A stretch of 64,000 nt of DNA from PALSA-693 sp963729695 (GTDB lineage Bacteria; Actinomycetota; Acidimicrobiia; Acidimicrobiales; Palsa-688): NCBI GenBank assembly GCA_963729695.1, contig CAVSOT010000003.1, positions 1,240,001-1,304,000 on the forward strand, written 5' to 3'. Both the position numbers and the translations under genes were made by a program. Under the pieces are notes generated by a model. It was not told the origin of the DNA and did not search any database. It saw only the letters and a list, made by a program, of their open reading frames with translations. This document shows, piece by piece, positions 35,462-43,723 of this stretch (position 1 is its first letter; every line of letters starts with the position of its first letter).

Positions 35462-35611
35462 CTCGCCCAAGAAACCACGCTCCCTTTCCCTGTTCGGACG
35501 GCTCACTCTAGCCGGTGACTGCAGGGATACCTGGGACGTACCAGACGGTTGTGAGCCCGCCGCCCACCGGTTGCCGTGGGGCGCCAGCGGGGCCAGCCTA
35601 GGCTGTGACGC

Positions 35612-36916
35612 ATGGTTGCCAGCCGTCCGCCCGCCCTTGACCGGGGTTACTCCCTGTTGAAGCAGACGGTCCGCCGGGGCCTCGACCGGGCCATCCAGCC
35701 GTACGTCGAGCAGGTGGTCGCTCGGCAGGGAGCGCAGGTCGCCGCCCTCGCCGGGCCCGGCCCGTCGGGGCCGCCCGCGTCCCCGCCCGAGGCGTCCCCG
35801 CCCCCCGGAGAGCTGCTCCACCACGCCCTCCACACCGCCCGGACCATCGCCCTGTCGGGCATGCCCCCGGTAAGCGGCACGCTGCTCAGCGCCGGTCCCA
35901 ACGGTCGCTGGTACTTCGACTGGATGGAGGGGGCCTACGGACGGGTGGGCCGTCATATCGCGGTGGAGGCGTACGTCCCGCGCCCGGACGACCTGCCGCC
36001 TGACGTCGAGTGGGTCGAAGCCGACATCGCCGCCCCCGACGGTATCGGCGCGGTTCGGGATGCCGAGGTGGATCTGGTCTTCTCCGGCCAGAACATCGAG
36101 CATCTCTGGCCGGACCAGGTCGTGGCCTTCCTCGTGGAAGCCAGCCGGGTGATCCGCCCGGGCGGTTGGCTGGTCGTGGACAGCCCCAACCGGGACATCA
36201 CCGCCGGCTACCGCTGGAGCATGGCCGAGCACACCATCGAGTTCACCCCGGCGGAAGCGCAGACCCTGCTCGAAGTCGCCGGTTTCGAGGTGCGATCGAT
36301 GCGGGGGCTGTGGCTGTGCCGCCGCGACGGCGAGTTGCTGCCGCTCACCCCCGCCTCGCTGACGGGACTGGAGACACTCGACCGCCTCGCCCTCAGCGGT
36401 CGCCACCCGGAAGACTCCTTCATCTGGTGGGCCGAATCGGTGAAGGTGGCCGAACCGAACGCACCGGCCTTGCGAGAGGCGGTACAGGAGATCTACCAGC
36501 AGCACTGGGCTGAGCGGGTCAGCCGGCTGCAGGTCGTCGAGGCGGCGTCGTTCGACGAGTCGGGCGGCCTGATCACGATCCCCCGGGGGACCACCGGGTA
36601 CCCCGTGGTCGGGCCGTTCATGCCCTTGCCGGCTGGGTCCTACCAGTTCACCCTTCCCGTCTCGTGGGATGACTGCAGCGACATGGGGAGCACGGTGGCG
36701 ACCCTCGAGGTCGTCGTCGGCGACCAGTGCGTCTCGTCGGTCCCCATCGTGGCGTCGTCCACCCGCGGGTCCGCGGTCGGCACTGCCGACGTGCAGGTCG
36801 CCGATCTGGCCTTCGGGGCTCACGTACGGGTGCTCTGTTCGGGCCTGGCCACGGTCCGGGTGCCATTCGAGCTATCCGTCGAGCCCGAACCCTGGCGGGT
36901 GGTGAGCCCCGTATAA
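35612..36916 (+). CDS. Methyltransferase with C-terminal beta-sandwich-like domain
   Basis: 434 residues, ATG 35612. A Pro-rich linker (PPASPPEASPPP) follows ~45 basic/helical residues. Residues ~90-290 carry a class I methyltransferase of the same type as the protein at 20449 (DLVFSGQNIEHLWPDQV, ASRVIRPGGWLVVDSPNRD). The last ~120 residues (LITIPRGTTGYPVVGPFMPLPAG to PFELSVEPEPWRVV) are beta-rich and resemble a carbohydrate-binding sandwich. It diverges from the coiled-coil methyltransferase gene with ~150 bases between, a likely promoter region for both. Confidence 0.8.
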   Translation: MVASRPPALDRGYSLLKQTVRRGLDRAIQPYVEQVVARQGAQVAALAGPGPSGPPASPPEASPPPGELLHHALHTARTIALSGMPPVSGTLLSAGPNGRWYFDWMEGAYGRVGRHIAVEAYVPRPDDLPPDVEWVEADIAAPDGIGAVRDAEVDLVFSGQNIEHLWPDQVVAFLVEASRVIRPGGWLVVDSPNRDITAGYRWSMAEHTIEFTPAEAQTLLEVAGFEVRSMRGLWLCRRDGELLPLTPASLTGLETLDRLALSGRHPEDSFIWWAESVKVAEPNAPALREAVQEIYQQHWAERVSRLQVVEAASFDESGGLITIPRGTTGYPVVGPFMPLPAGSYQFTLPVSWDDCSDMGSTVATLEVVVGDQCVSSVPIVASSTRGSAVGTADVQVADLAFGAHVRVLCSGLATVRVPFELSVEPEPWRVVSPV

Positions 36917-36938
36917 CGCCGAGAAGCGACCTCCCGGA

Positions 36939-37766
36939 TCAGTGGGGGCGGTGCAGGTCGGCGATCAGCCGCTCGGCGATGAGCTCCGTCCAGTCGTCGC
37001 GCATCACCTGGATCCGGTCGACCAACGGCGCGGGAGTGCCCGGTACGCCGAGGAACTCGGCGATGCGCTCGAGGTGGGCGGGCCGGTCGAGGATGTAGTC
37101 CTCGTAGTAGACGGTCAGCGGGGTAATGCCGTAGCGCTCGAAGTGCATCTGCCACTGCCAGTCCTCGGCGATCACGAACCTCAGCTGATGGTTGATGGCT
37201 TCGAAGTCGTACGGCACCTGACCCGGGTCAGCGTCGCTGCCCACGGGCCGATGCCAGGTGCCCGAGGTTTGGGCCCGCCACGTGGAGATGGCCTGGCGGA
37301 TCTTGTCCCGGCGGACGATGTGGATGTAGCGCAGACCGGGGAAGATGTTGCCCAGGTCGAAGCCGACGGAGTCGAAGCCTTCCAATCGGATGCGGTTGGT
37401 GATCTCGGTGGCCTGGTACCACGAGACCTTGATGGCCAGGAAGTCCCCGTCCCATTGCTCCGCGAGTCGGCCCAGATGATCCCAGAGCGGTCCTTCCAGC
37501 ACCGGGAACTCGGGAAACTGAAAGTGCTCCTGGGGTGCGCCGAACCCCCACTGGGTCATGTCCTCACAAAGGAGCGAGCTCCCGGACCGCACCGAAAAAC
37601 AGATGCAGTAGAACCGCTTGCCTGACGCGACCAGCCGCTTCTGAACGTCCGCCCAGGGAACGTGCGCCCAGGAAAGCTCCGGATCCGGGCGAGGCGCCGG
37701 ATCCTCGCTGGCCCGCCTGGCCCGCCGCCGCGGGAGCAGCCGGCGGCTGCGGGTTGAGTCCTGCAT
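36939..37766 (-). CDS. Stf0-family sulfotransferase
   Basis: 275 residues, ATG 37766 with GGAG four bases before. After a basic N-terminal tail comes the PAPS-binding loop FSVRSGSSLLCEDM, then GAPQEHFQFPEFPVL and the 3'-phosphate segment YIHIVRRDKIRQAISTWRAQ, all characteristic of Stf0 (trehalose 2-sulfotransferase type). The C-terminal part has TVYYEDYILDRPAHLERIAEFLG. It transfers sulfate from PAPS to a carbohydrate. A second Stf0 lies at 57420. A sulfated polymer or glycolipid is therefore likely. It is convergent with the methyltransferase gene, 22 bases between stops. Confidence 0.9.
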   Translation of the reverse strand: MQDSTRSRRLLPRRRARRASEDPAPRPDPELSWAHVPWADVQKRLVASGKRFYCICFSVRSGSSLLCEDMTQWGFGAPQEHFQFPEFPVLEGPLWDHLGRLAEQWDGDFLAIKVSWYQATEITNRIRLEGFDSVGFDLGNIFPGLRYIHIVRRDKIRQAISTWRAQTSGTWHRPVGSDADPGQVPYDFEAINHQLRFVIAEDWQWQMHFERYGITPLTVYYEDYILDRPAHLERIAEFLGVPGTPAPLVDRIQVMRDDWTELIAERLIADLHRPH

Positions 37767-37937
37767 CACGCTCCAGACGTCGGGTCTCGCTGGGGTTGGC
37801 CGCTCACTTTAGCCCTCGCGACCGCTCCAGCCGGACATCCGCCGGGGCGCCGGTGGTCGCGGTCGGGCGGCCGGGCTCAGCTACGCTGACGACGAGTGTG
37901 GACCTGGTCGAGAAACGGCGGGAGCCGTCGACTGACT

Positions 37938-39253
37938 GTGGGGGAGCAAGTGGAACCCCTGGAGGCAGGGAACGGAGAGGCCGCCGTCCTGGTTGATCAG
38001 CGCCCCCGGCCGGACGGCGACGGGGCCGCCCCTTCGACCGCCGACGGCCCCGCCCCTTCGACCGCCGACGGCCCCGCCGGCCCGGCGGTGCCTCGGAGGG
38101 GAAGGTCGCGCCGCCCACCTGGCCCGGCCGGGCGCCCGATACGTCATCCTCGGGTCTCTGATCCTGTACCTGGGGTCGCGGGCTGCGGGCTATCTGGCCG
38201 TGCTGACCAGCACTTGGCTGGCCCCGACACTTCGGGTCTCGAAGGCATACACGGCGTGGGATGCGGGGTGGTACATCCGAATCGCCGAGCACGGGTACCC
38301 GAACACGCTCGCTTCGGAAGCACATGGAAGCCGCTGGGCCTTCTTCCCGGTTTTCCGCTCGTCATTCGGGTGACCAAGGAGATAACCGGTCTGTCCTATA
38401 CCGACGCCGCCATACTGGCGCGTGGATCCTGGGCGGGCTGGCCGCAGTGGCGATCGGGCTGCTCGTTCGGGATGTGTTGGGGGACAAGGCCGCCCTCAAA
38501 GCGGTCGCGCTCGTCATGTTCTTCCCGGCGGCCTTCATCCTCAACGTGGCCTATGCGGAAGGCCTCCTGCTCACGGCCATCGCCCTCTGCCTGCTCTTCA
38601 TCCACCGGGAACGCTGGGTGCTCGCCGTGCTGCTGGCCATCGTGGCCGGCCTGACCAAGGAATCCGGCGTGGTTCTGGTCGTGGCCATCGCCGCAGAAGC
38701 GTTGCGCCCGGGCCGAACCATCAAGGCCGGATCGGGATCGTGGTGGCCGCCGCCGCCTCCAGCCTGGGGTTGGTCGCGTTCGTCGCCTACGGATGGGCGT
38801 CGGACCGGGCACCGTTGGCTTTTGTCAGTGCCCAAAAGGCGTGGAACGGCCGCTTCGTGTGGTTCGAGACGCCCTTCAAGACGGTCTGGGACCTGTTGAC
38901 GACCCGATCGGCGTGGCACCAGGCGCCCTACGTGGCCGCTGGCTTCGCCTTCGTCGACCGTAGTCATCGGCTTCGTCTACCTCGTCCGGCTTCAGCTGCG
39001 GGGGAGGGGCATGTCGCCCGCCTGGTGGGGATATGCCATCGCCGGCACGCTCGTAGCCTTCAGCTCCTACTGGCCGGACTCGATCCTGCGCTACGCCCTG
39101 GTGCCGCTTCCGGTGTTCGCCGCAGCGTACGCCAAGCTCGCCCGCCCCGGCTCCTCGAGCTCACGGTGGGCGTCTTCGGCGTGTTCCAGGGGGCTGATCG
39201 CCATCGTGGTCTTCGTCGGTTTGGTCAACGGCCACCCCCTCATGTCGCCCTGA
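37938..39253 (+). CDS. PIG-V-like mannosyltransferase family membrane protein, multiply frameshifted
   Basis: One membrane protein spread over all three frames. Order of pieces: VEPLEAGNGEAAVLVDQRP (start GTG 37938 or 37950), ARYVILGSLILYLGSRAAGY, KAYTAWDAGWYIRIAEHGYP (hallmark of this family; ~38235-38300), LVIRVTKEITGLSYTDAAIL, ILGGLAAVAIGLLVRDVLGD, AYAEGLLLTAIALCLLFIHR, then VVAAAASSLGLVAFVAYGW, VIGFVYLVRLQLRGRG and VFVGLVNGHPLMSP with TGA at 39253. Breakpoints near 38095, 38350, 38420, 38735, 38955, 39155 and 39193. About 430 residues, 8-10 membrane helices. It would use polyprenyl-phosphate-mannose on the outer face; the GT2 at 40930 could make that donor. Confidence 0.7.
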
Positions 39254-39277
39254 CGACGACGCTTTCGCGCGACGGAG

Positions 39278-39979
39278 TCATCCAGCCCATCCCACCGGAT
39301 GGGCCGTCACGCGTAGCCGGCGATCGACGACCCGCGACGGCACCCGCCACGGGATCAGGTCGAACGGGCGCCCGCCGGACCTGACGCCGAGGTTCTTCAG
39401 AGCCTTGAAGCCGATGATGTCCTCCCACCCCCGCCGGTAACCGGGCCAGGCCACTTCGAATCCGGCCCGGCCGAAGGCGACCGCCAGGCTGCGCGGCTCG
39501 AAGAAGGAGACGTGGACGTCGGGGACGACGTAGCGCCAGCGGGGGAGCCGATCGCGATACGGCTCGGCATTTCCGGTGGTGAGAAAGCAGGGCCCGCCCG
39601 GGCGCAGCAGGTTTCTCACTCGGCGCAACTCCGATGTCGGGACCACCGCGTGCTCAATCACCTCGATGAGAGTGACCACGTCGAAGGCTCTCTGCGATCT
39701 GTCGAGGTCGCGGCTGGTGACGGCCAGGTCCCCTCTCTGGGTCAGCAGGCGGCCCGCCCAACCTGGCTCGAAACCGACTGCGCCAGAGATGCCCTGGGCC
39801 CGGAGGTAGGCGATCAGACCCCCGGTGCCGCAGCCGTAGTCGAGCCATCGGGTGTGCGGCCCGACCGAGGTGAGGGCCGACACCACCTTCAGGATCCCGC
39901 ATGCCCGGGCAGGCGATCCTCGCCACGTCTTCGCCTTCCAGGGCGTAAGCGCGACCACTCTCCGTTCGAGGCGCTGCAT
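39278..39979 (-). CDS. Class I SAM methyltransferase
   Basis: 233 residues. WLDYGCGTGGLIAYLRAQG is motif I; FDVVTLIEVIEHAVVP and NLLRPGGPCFLTTGN follow, as in type 11/12 methyltransferases, and DVHVSFFEPRSLAVAFGRAGF closes the domain. It is convergent with the mannosyltransferase gene and ends 25 bases from its stop; 29 bases separate its start from the stop of the FkbM-type gene behind it. A small-molecule or glycan O-methyltransferase; substrate unknown. Confidence 0.83.
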   Translation of the reverse strand: MQRLERRVVALTPWKAKTWRGSPARACGILKVVSALTSVGPHTRWLDYGCGTGGLIAYLRAQGISGAVGFEPGWAGRLLTQRGDLAVTSRDLDRSQRAFDVVTLIEVIEHAVVPTSELRRVRNLLRPGGPCFLTTGNAEPYRDRLPRWRYVVPDVHVSFFEPRSLAVAFGRAGFEVAWPGYRRGWEDIIGFKALKNLGVRSGGRPFDLIPWRVPSRVVDRRLRVTAHPVGWAG

Positions 39980-40008
39980 CGGCGGGATGGTAGTCGACAG
40001 GTGGAAAT

Positions 40009-40933
40009 TCAGTGGGGGCGGCGAGCCGGATCCAGCAGACCGCTGACGGCTCGCAAGGGCCGCGTCACCTGCCAGGAGGTGGAGCCCTGCAACTCGTCGA
40101 GCTGCCGCTGCAAGCCCTCGGCGTGCCCAGCCAACAGCTGGTAGCGATGCTCGAGGGCCGCCTGGGTGCCACGAAGCTCCTCCAGCTGAGCCTCCAGCTC
40201 GTGGACCTCTGCGAGGTTGGCTACCGCCGTGGCCCAGCGGGTCATGGCCTGGGTGCGCCAGTGGATGACCTCTTCGGTGAGCCGGGGCATGGCGGCGAGT
40301 CGTTCGCTGAGGTCTCGGACCTCCGGACTCCTATAGTGGTCAGGCGGGCACGCGGGGTAACTGAGGGCGGGGCCGAGCTCGTCACCGTGCTCATCGGCCA
40401 CGTAGAAGGCGGCCAGCCCATCGAAGAGGCAGAAGCGGTAGCCGGCGTTCGTGACGAGTGGTTCCCACGAGGTGCGGGGCGGCTCGGCGCCGAGGGGCGC
40501 GCTGGGCTCCGACGACGAGGATCCAAGGGCGCCAGGTCGCCAGGTCGATCCCTTGGAGCGCACCGCCTGCCGACGCCGCCGTCCCGACGGACATGAACTG
40601 GATGTCGTTCCCGGCCCAGCCGGCCTCGGCCAGCATGGCGTCGATCCGCCGGGTCGGGGGCCGCGTGGCGGTTGCTCCGTCACTGGCGGCGGCGGTGACA
40701 GAGAACTGGACGTCGTCGGGCCGTTCGAGGCGGTGCAGCCGGGCCAACTCCGGATCGGGCTCGACGGTGATACCCCTCCATCCGTTGGCGTAGAAGGCCA
40801 TGCTGACCGATCCATGGCGGGGGTGGTTGGCGCCGACGTCGACGAAGCAGCCCGGGCCGGTGCCTCCCAGGGCCCGCCACAGGACGACGTCTTCCCCGTT
40901 GCGGCTGTACGACTCGAAAGGCGCTGAGCTCAC
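40009..40933 (-). CDS. FkbM-family methyltransferase with C-terminal coiled coil, frameshifted
   Basis: GTG start at 40933 overlaps the stop of the upstream GT2 gene. The first frame reads PFESYSRNGEDVVLWRALGG, CFVDVGANHPRHGSVSMAFY and GIDLATWRPWILVV (to ~40530); the second continues TSWEPLVTNAGYRFCLFDG through ALEHRYQLLAGHAEGLQRQL to 40009. The break is near 40520-40530. The last ~100 residues are a coiled coil (VHELEAQLEELRGTQAAL). The usual DVEG motif is not readable; SVGTAASAGGALQG stands there, which may hide another small error. FkbM enzymes O-methylate sugars and polyketides; here a glycan target is likely. Confidence 0.75.
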
Positions 40934-41715
40934 GGCCTCGCCGAGCGCTGCTCCCACCGAGTCCTCGGAGGAGCGGCCCGCCGGATTCGGGGCACGACGA
41001 GGAGTCCCTCCACGATGGTGTTCGAGGGGATCTTCGACTCGCCGACCCGGCGGTCCATGAAGACGATGGGAACCTCCTGCACGGCGCTGGTCAGTTGCAA
41101 GGCCTGGTATTTCAGCTCGATCTGGAAGCCGTAGCCCGAGGCGTGCAGCCGCTCGATGTCGATGCGACCGAGTAGCCCGGTCGAAAAGAGGTTGAACCCT
41201 CCGGTGTAGTCGGTGATCGGGGGGCCGAGCAGCAGGCGCGCATACCTGTTGCCTCCCCAGCTCAGCAGGCGGCGGCGCCAGCCCCAATCAGGGGTCCCGC
41301 CGCCCTGGATGTACCGGGATCCGACCACCAGATCGGCGTCCCGGCCGGCCTCCAGCAGCTTCGGGATGTAGCGAGGGTGATGGGAAAGGTCGGCGTCCAT
41401 CTGCAGGATGAAGTCGAAGCTCCCATCGGCCAAGAGGTGCCGGAAGCCGTCGACGTACGCCCGGCGTAGCCCTTCCTTGCGTGGCCTGCCCAGCAACCGG
41501 ATCCGGAAGTTGTGGGATTGCCGGTCTTCCTGGCAGCCCTCGATCAGCTTCGCCGTGCCATCGGGCGAGTTGTCGTCGATGAACAGCACCGTGGTGGTGA
41601 GCCCCTCGACGTCGCCCAGCGACGCCTGCATGACGTCGAGCAACGGTCCGACCGTCTCCGCCTCGTTGTAGGTGGGAACGGCTACGGCCAGCGATATAGG
41701 TCCGGTATCCCGCAT
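40930..41715 (-). CDS. GT2 glycosyltransferase, polyprenol-phosphate mannose synthase-like
   Basis: 261 residues from ATG 41715. Dpm1-type features: AVAVPTYNEAETVGPLLDVM, LFIDDNSPDGTAKLI, KEGLRRAYVDGFRHLL, ILQMDADLSHHPRYIPKLL and VVGSRYIQGGGTPDWGWRRRLLSWGGN. It transfers a hexose, probably mannose, from the nucleotide sugar to polyprenyl phosphate at the membrane, without its own membrane anchor. Such a donor is what the PIG-V-like enzyme at 37938 would need. Its stop overlaps the FkbM start. Confidence 0.88.
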   Translation of the reverse strand: MRDTGPISLAVAVPTYNEAETVGPLLDVMQASLGDVEGLTTTVLFIDDNSPDGTAKLIEGCQEDRQSHNFRIRLLGRPRKEGLRRAYVDGFRHLLADGSFDFILQMDADLSHHPRYIPKLLEAGRDADLVVGSRYIQGGGTPDWGWRRRLLSWGGNRYARLLLGPPITDYTGGFNLFSTGLLGRIDIERLHASGYGFQIELKYQALQLTSAVQEVPIVFMDRRVGESKIPSNTIVEGLLVVPRIRRAAPPRTRWEQRSARP

Positions 41716-41900
41716 GGGGCTAGCGCCACTCCTCAGGGGCGGTGTCCTCACGGAGTGACGTCATTGGCGCCTGCGTCCGGTCGAGGTTCTCCATCTGCTT
41801 TGGGGCGTCAGTATATAGATGCCCGCACGTTGGAATCCGGCAATCCCGGGGGGACCGCGGCATACGTCACCCGGCGCGCCCGGCTTGGTACCGTCGCTGG

Positions 41901-42341
41901 ATGGCCGCGCCAGTCGACGGAACGGGCAACGCGAAGCTGGCCGCCGAGGAGGCTCGGCTCGCCGTCATCGCCCCGGGCTACCTGGCTCGAGCCCGTGAGG
42001 CCGTGAGGCGGCTGGCGATCCGCGATGACGAAGACACCGACGCGCGCGCCGCGCTGACCGCCATCGGCTACCTCTCCGTCATCGACCTGGACGCGCCCAC
42101 GGCTTCGCGGATCCCCCTGGCCCGTCTGGTCAAGACGACGGTCAAACGGCTGGTGGCGTGGTACCTCCGGTACTTCGGCCGGCAGCTCACCGCCTTCGGG
42201 CAGGCGGTGGCCAATCTCGGGGGCATCCTGGTCGATCGTACCGAGCGGCTGGAAGAGGAGACAACGTCACTCAAAGGGGAGCTCGCCGACCTCGCCCAGC
42301 GGGTCGACCACCTGGAGGGCGGATCCTCCCGCCGTCCATGA
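41901..42341 (+). CDS. Small helical/coiled-coil protein coupled to GT4
   Basis: 146 residues from ATG 41901. Mostly helical; the C-terminal ~45 residues (ERLEEETTSLKGELADLAQR) are a coiled coil. No known family. Its stop overlaps the ATG of the next glycosyltransferase (ATGA). Same arrangement (short coiled-coil gene, then a GT-B gene with 4-base overlap) as at 26425 and 43451. Confidence 0.6.
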   Translation: MAAPVDGTGNAKLAAEEARLAVIAPGYLARAREAVRRLAIRDDEDTDARAALTAIGYLSVIDLDAPTASRIPLARLVKTTVKRLVAWYLRYFGRQLTAFGQAVANLGGILVDRTERLEEETTSLKGELADLAQRVDHLEGGSSRRP

Positions 42342-43435
42342 GGATCGACCAGCTCGTCCCCGGCTTCGCCAAGTACGACGCCATCGGCAATCATGCTCTT
42401 CAGGTGCGCGGGGCCCTGCGCCGAGCCGGCTACCAATCCGACATCTACGCCGAGGTCATCGATCCCCGGCTGCGGGGCGAGGGCCGGCCGTACCTGGACG
42501 GCCCGGACGAGCCGGACCCCGATCGCCTGCTCATCTATCACGCCTCCACCGACTCGCGGATGGTGAGCTGGCTGCACACCCTGGCGGATCGAGGCCAGCG
42601 GATTGCCGTCGACTATCACAACGTCACGCCCTCCCGCTACTACGCCCGGTGGGAGCCACCCGCCGCCCAGAGCATGCAGAAGGCCCGTCAGGAGCTTGCC
42701 GGCCTGGCCGATGTGGCCGGCCTGGCCGTCGCCGATTCGGCCTACAACGAAGCGGAGCTGGTCAGCCTCGGGTACCACCCCACCGCGGTGTGCCCGCTGC
42801 TCGTCGACCTCGAGGAGTACCACCGGGAGCCCGACGCCAAGACCGTCCGTCGGCTGGCGGGCGGGCGGGAGCGAGGCGGCCACCGCTGGCTGTTCGTGGG
42901 GCGAGTGGCCCCGAACAAGTGCCAGCACGACGTGATCGCGGCCTTCGCCGTGTACCGTCGGCTCTTCGATCCCCTGGCCCAACTGACCCTCATCGGCGGT
43001 GCGACGTCACCCCGCTACCTGCGAGCCCTCGAGCAGGAGATCGCGGAGCTGGAGCTGGGCGACAGCGTGGATTGCCGCGAGTCGGTCGCTTTCCCTCAAC
43101 TGCTCGCCTATTTCGCGACGGCGGACGTGTTCGTGTGCATGTCCGAGCACGAAGGCTTCTGCGTGCCGATTCTCGAAGCCATGGAGCTCGGCGTCCCCGT
43201 GATCGCCTACCGGGCCGCAGCGGTCACCGATACCGTCGACCGGGCCGGGATCCTCGTCGACGACAAGGAGCCCCTCGCCGTAGCGTCCACGGCCAACGAC
43301 CTGCTGACCGACGACTCCCAGCGCCTCGCCCTCATCGACGCGGGTCGGCACCGGGCGGCCGGATTTGCCCTCGACCTCACCTCCAAGCAATTTGTCGACA
43401 CCATCGACGCCTGGCTCTCGGGCCGGTTGGCCTAG
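42338..43435 (+). CDS. GT4-family glycosyltransferase
   Basis: 365 residues from ATG 42338. Acceptor side: QLVPGFAKYDAIGNHALQVRGALRRAGY and VDYHNVTPSRYYARW; donor side: HRWLFVGRVAPNKCQHDVIAAFAVY and CMSEHEGFCVPILEAMELGVPVIAYRAAAV. Related to the protein at 33297. The coiled-coil gene before it is translationally coupled; another coiled-coil gene follows after 15 bases. Confidence 0.88.
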   Translation: MRIDQLVPGFAKYDAIGNHALQVRGALRRAGYQSDIYAEVIDPRLRGEGRPYLDGPDEPDPDRLLIYHASTDSRMVSWLHTLADRGQRIAVDYHNVTPSRYYARWEPPAAQSMQKARQELAGLADVAGLAVADSAYNEAELVSLGYHPTAVCPLLVDLEEYHREPDAKTVRRLAGGRERGGHRWLFVGRVAPNKCQHDVIAAFAVYRRLFDPLAQLTLIGGATSPRYLRALEQEIAELELGDSVDCRESVAFPQLLAYFATADVFVCMSEHEGFCVPILEAMELGVPVIAYRAAAVTDTVDRAGILVDDKEPLAVASTANDLLTDDSQRLALIDAGRHRAAGFALDLTSKQFVDTIDAWLSGRLA

Positions 43436-43450
43436 GCTCCGTCGCCAGTG

Positions 43451-43723
43451 ATGTCGCGTCGTCTGAGGCCGGTGCTCGCCCGCTTGATGCAGCCGATGGT
43501 CGAGCACCTGGACGCCATCAATCGACGGCTCGACGTCATCGAAGGCCGCCTGACGGCGCTTTCGACGCGCCTGGACGAGATCGAGGACCTGGTGCAGCGG
43601 ATCGGTACCCGGGCCGCGGCGCAGACCGAGCGTTCGCTCGTGGCGGCCGAATCCGAGGCTCGTATGGCGCGCCGCGTCGAGGAGATCGAGCGACTCCTCG
43701 GCGCCGCGACGGACCACCGTTGA
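43451..43723 (+). CDS. Small coiled-coil protein coupled to a double glycosyltransferase
   Basis: 90 residues from ATG 43451 (a GTG one codon earlier is possible). Nearly all a single coiled coil with clean heptads (HLDAINRRLDVIEGRLTAL, DEIEDLVQRIG, RRVEEIERLLGAA). Its TGA overlaps the TTG start of the next gene (TTGA). No recognised family; likely an oligomerising partner of the glycosyltransferase. Confidence 0.6.
   Translation: MSRRLRPVLARLMQPMVEHLDAINRRLDVIEGRLTALSTRLDEIEDLVQRIGTRAAAQTERSLVAAESEARMARRVEEIERLLGAATDHR

Noticed and set aside
34484..36823. 779-codon frame extending the coiled-coil methyltransferase upstream
   Set aside because: The extra part covers the opposite-strand methyltransferase gene and has no homology-like pattern; ATG 35461 starts the real protein.
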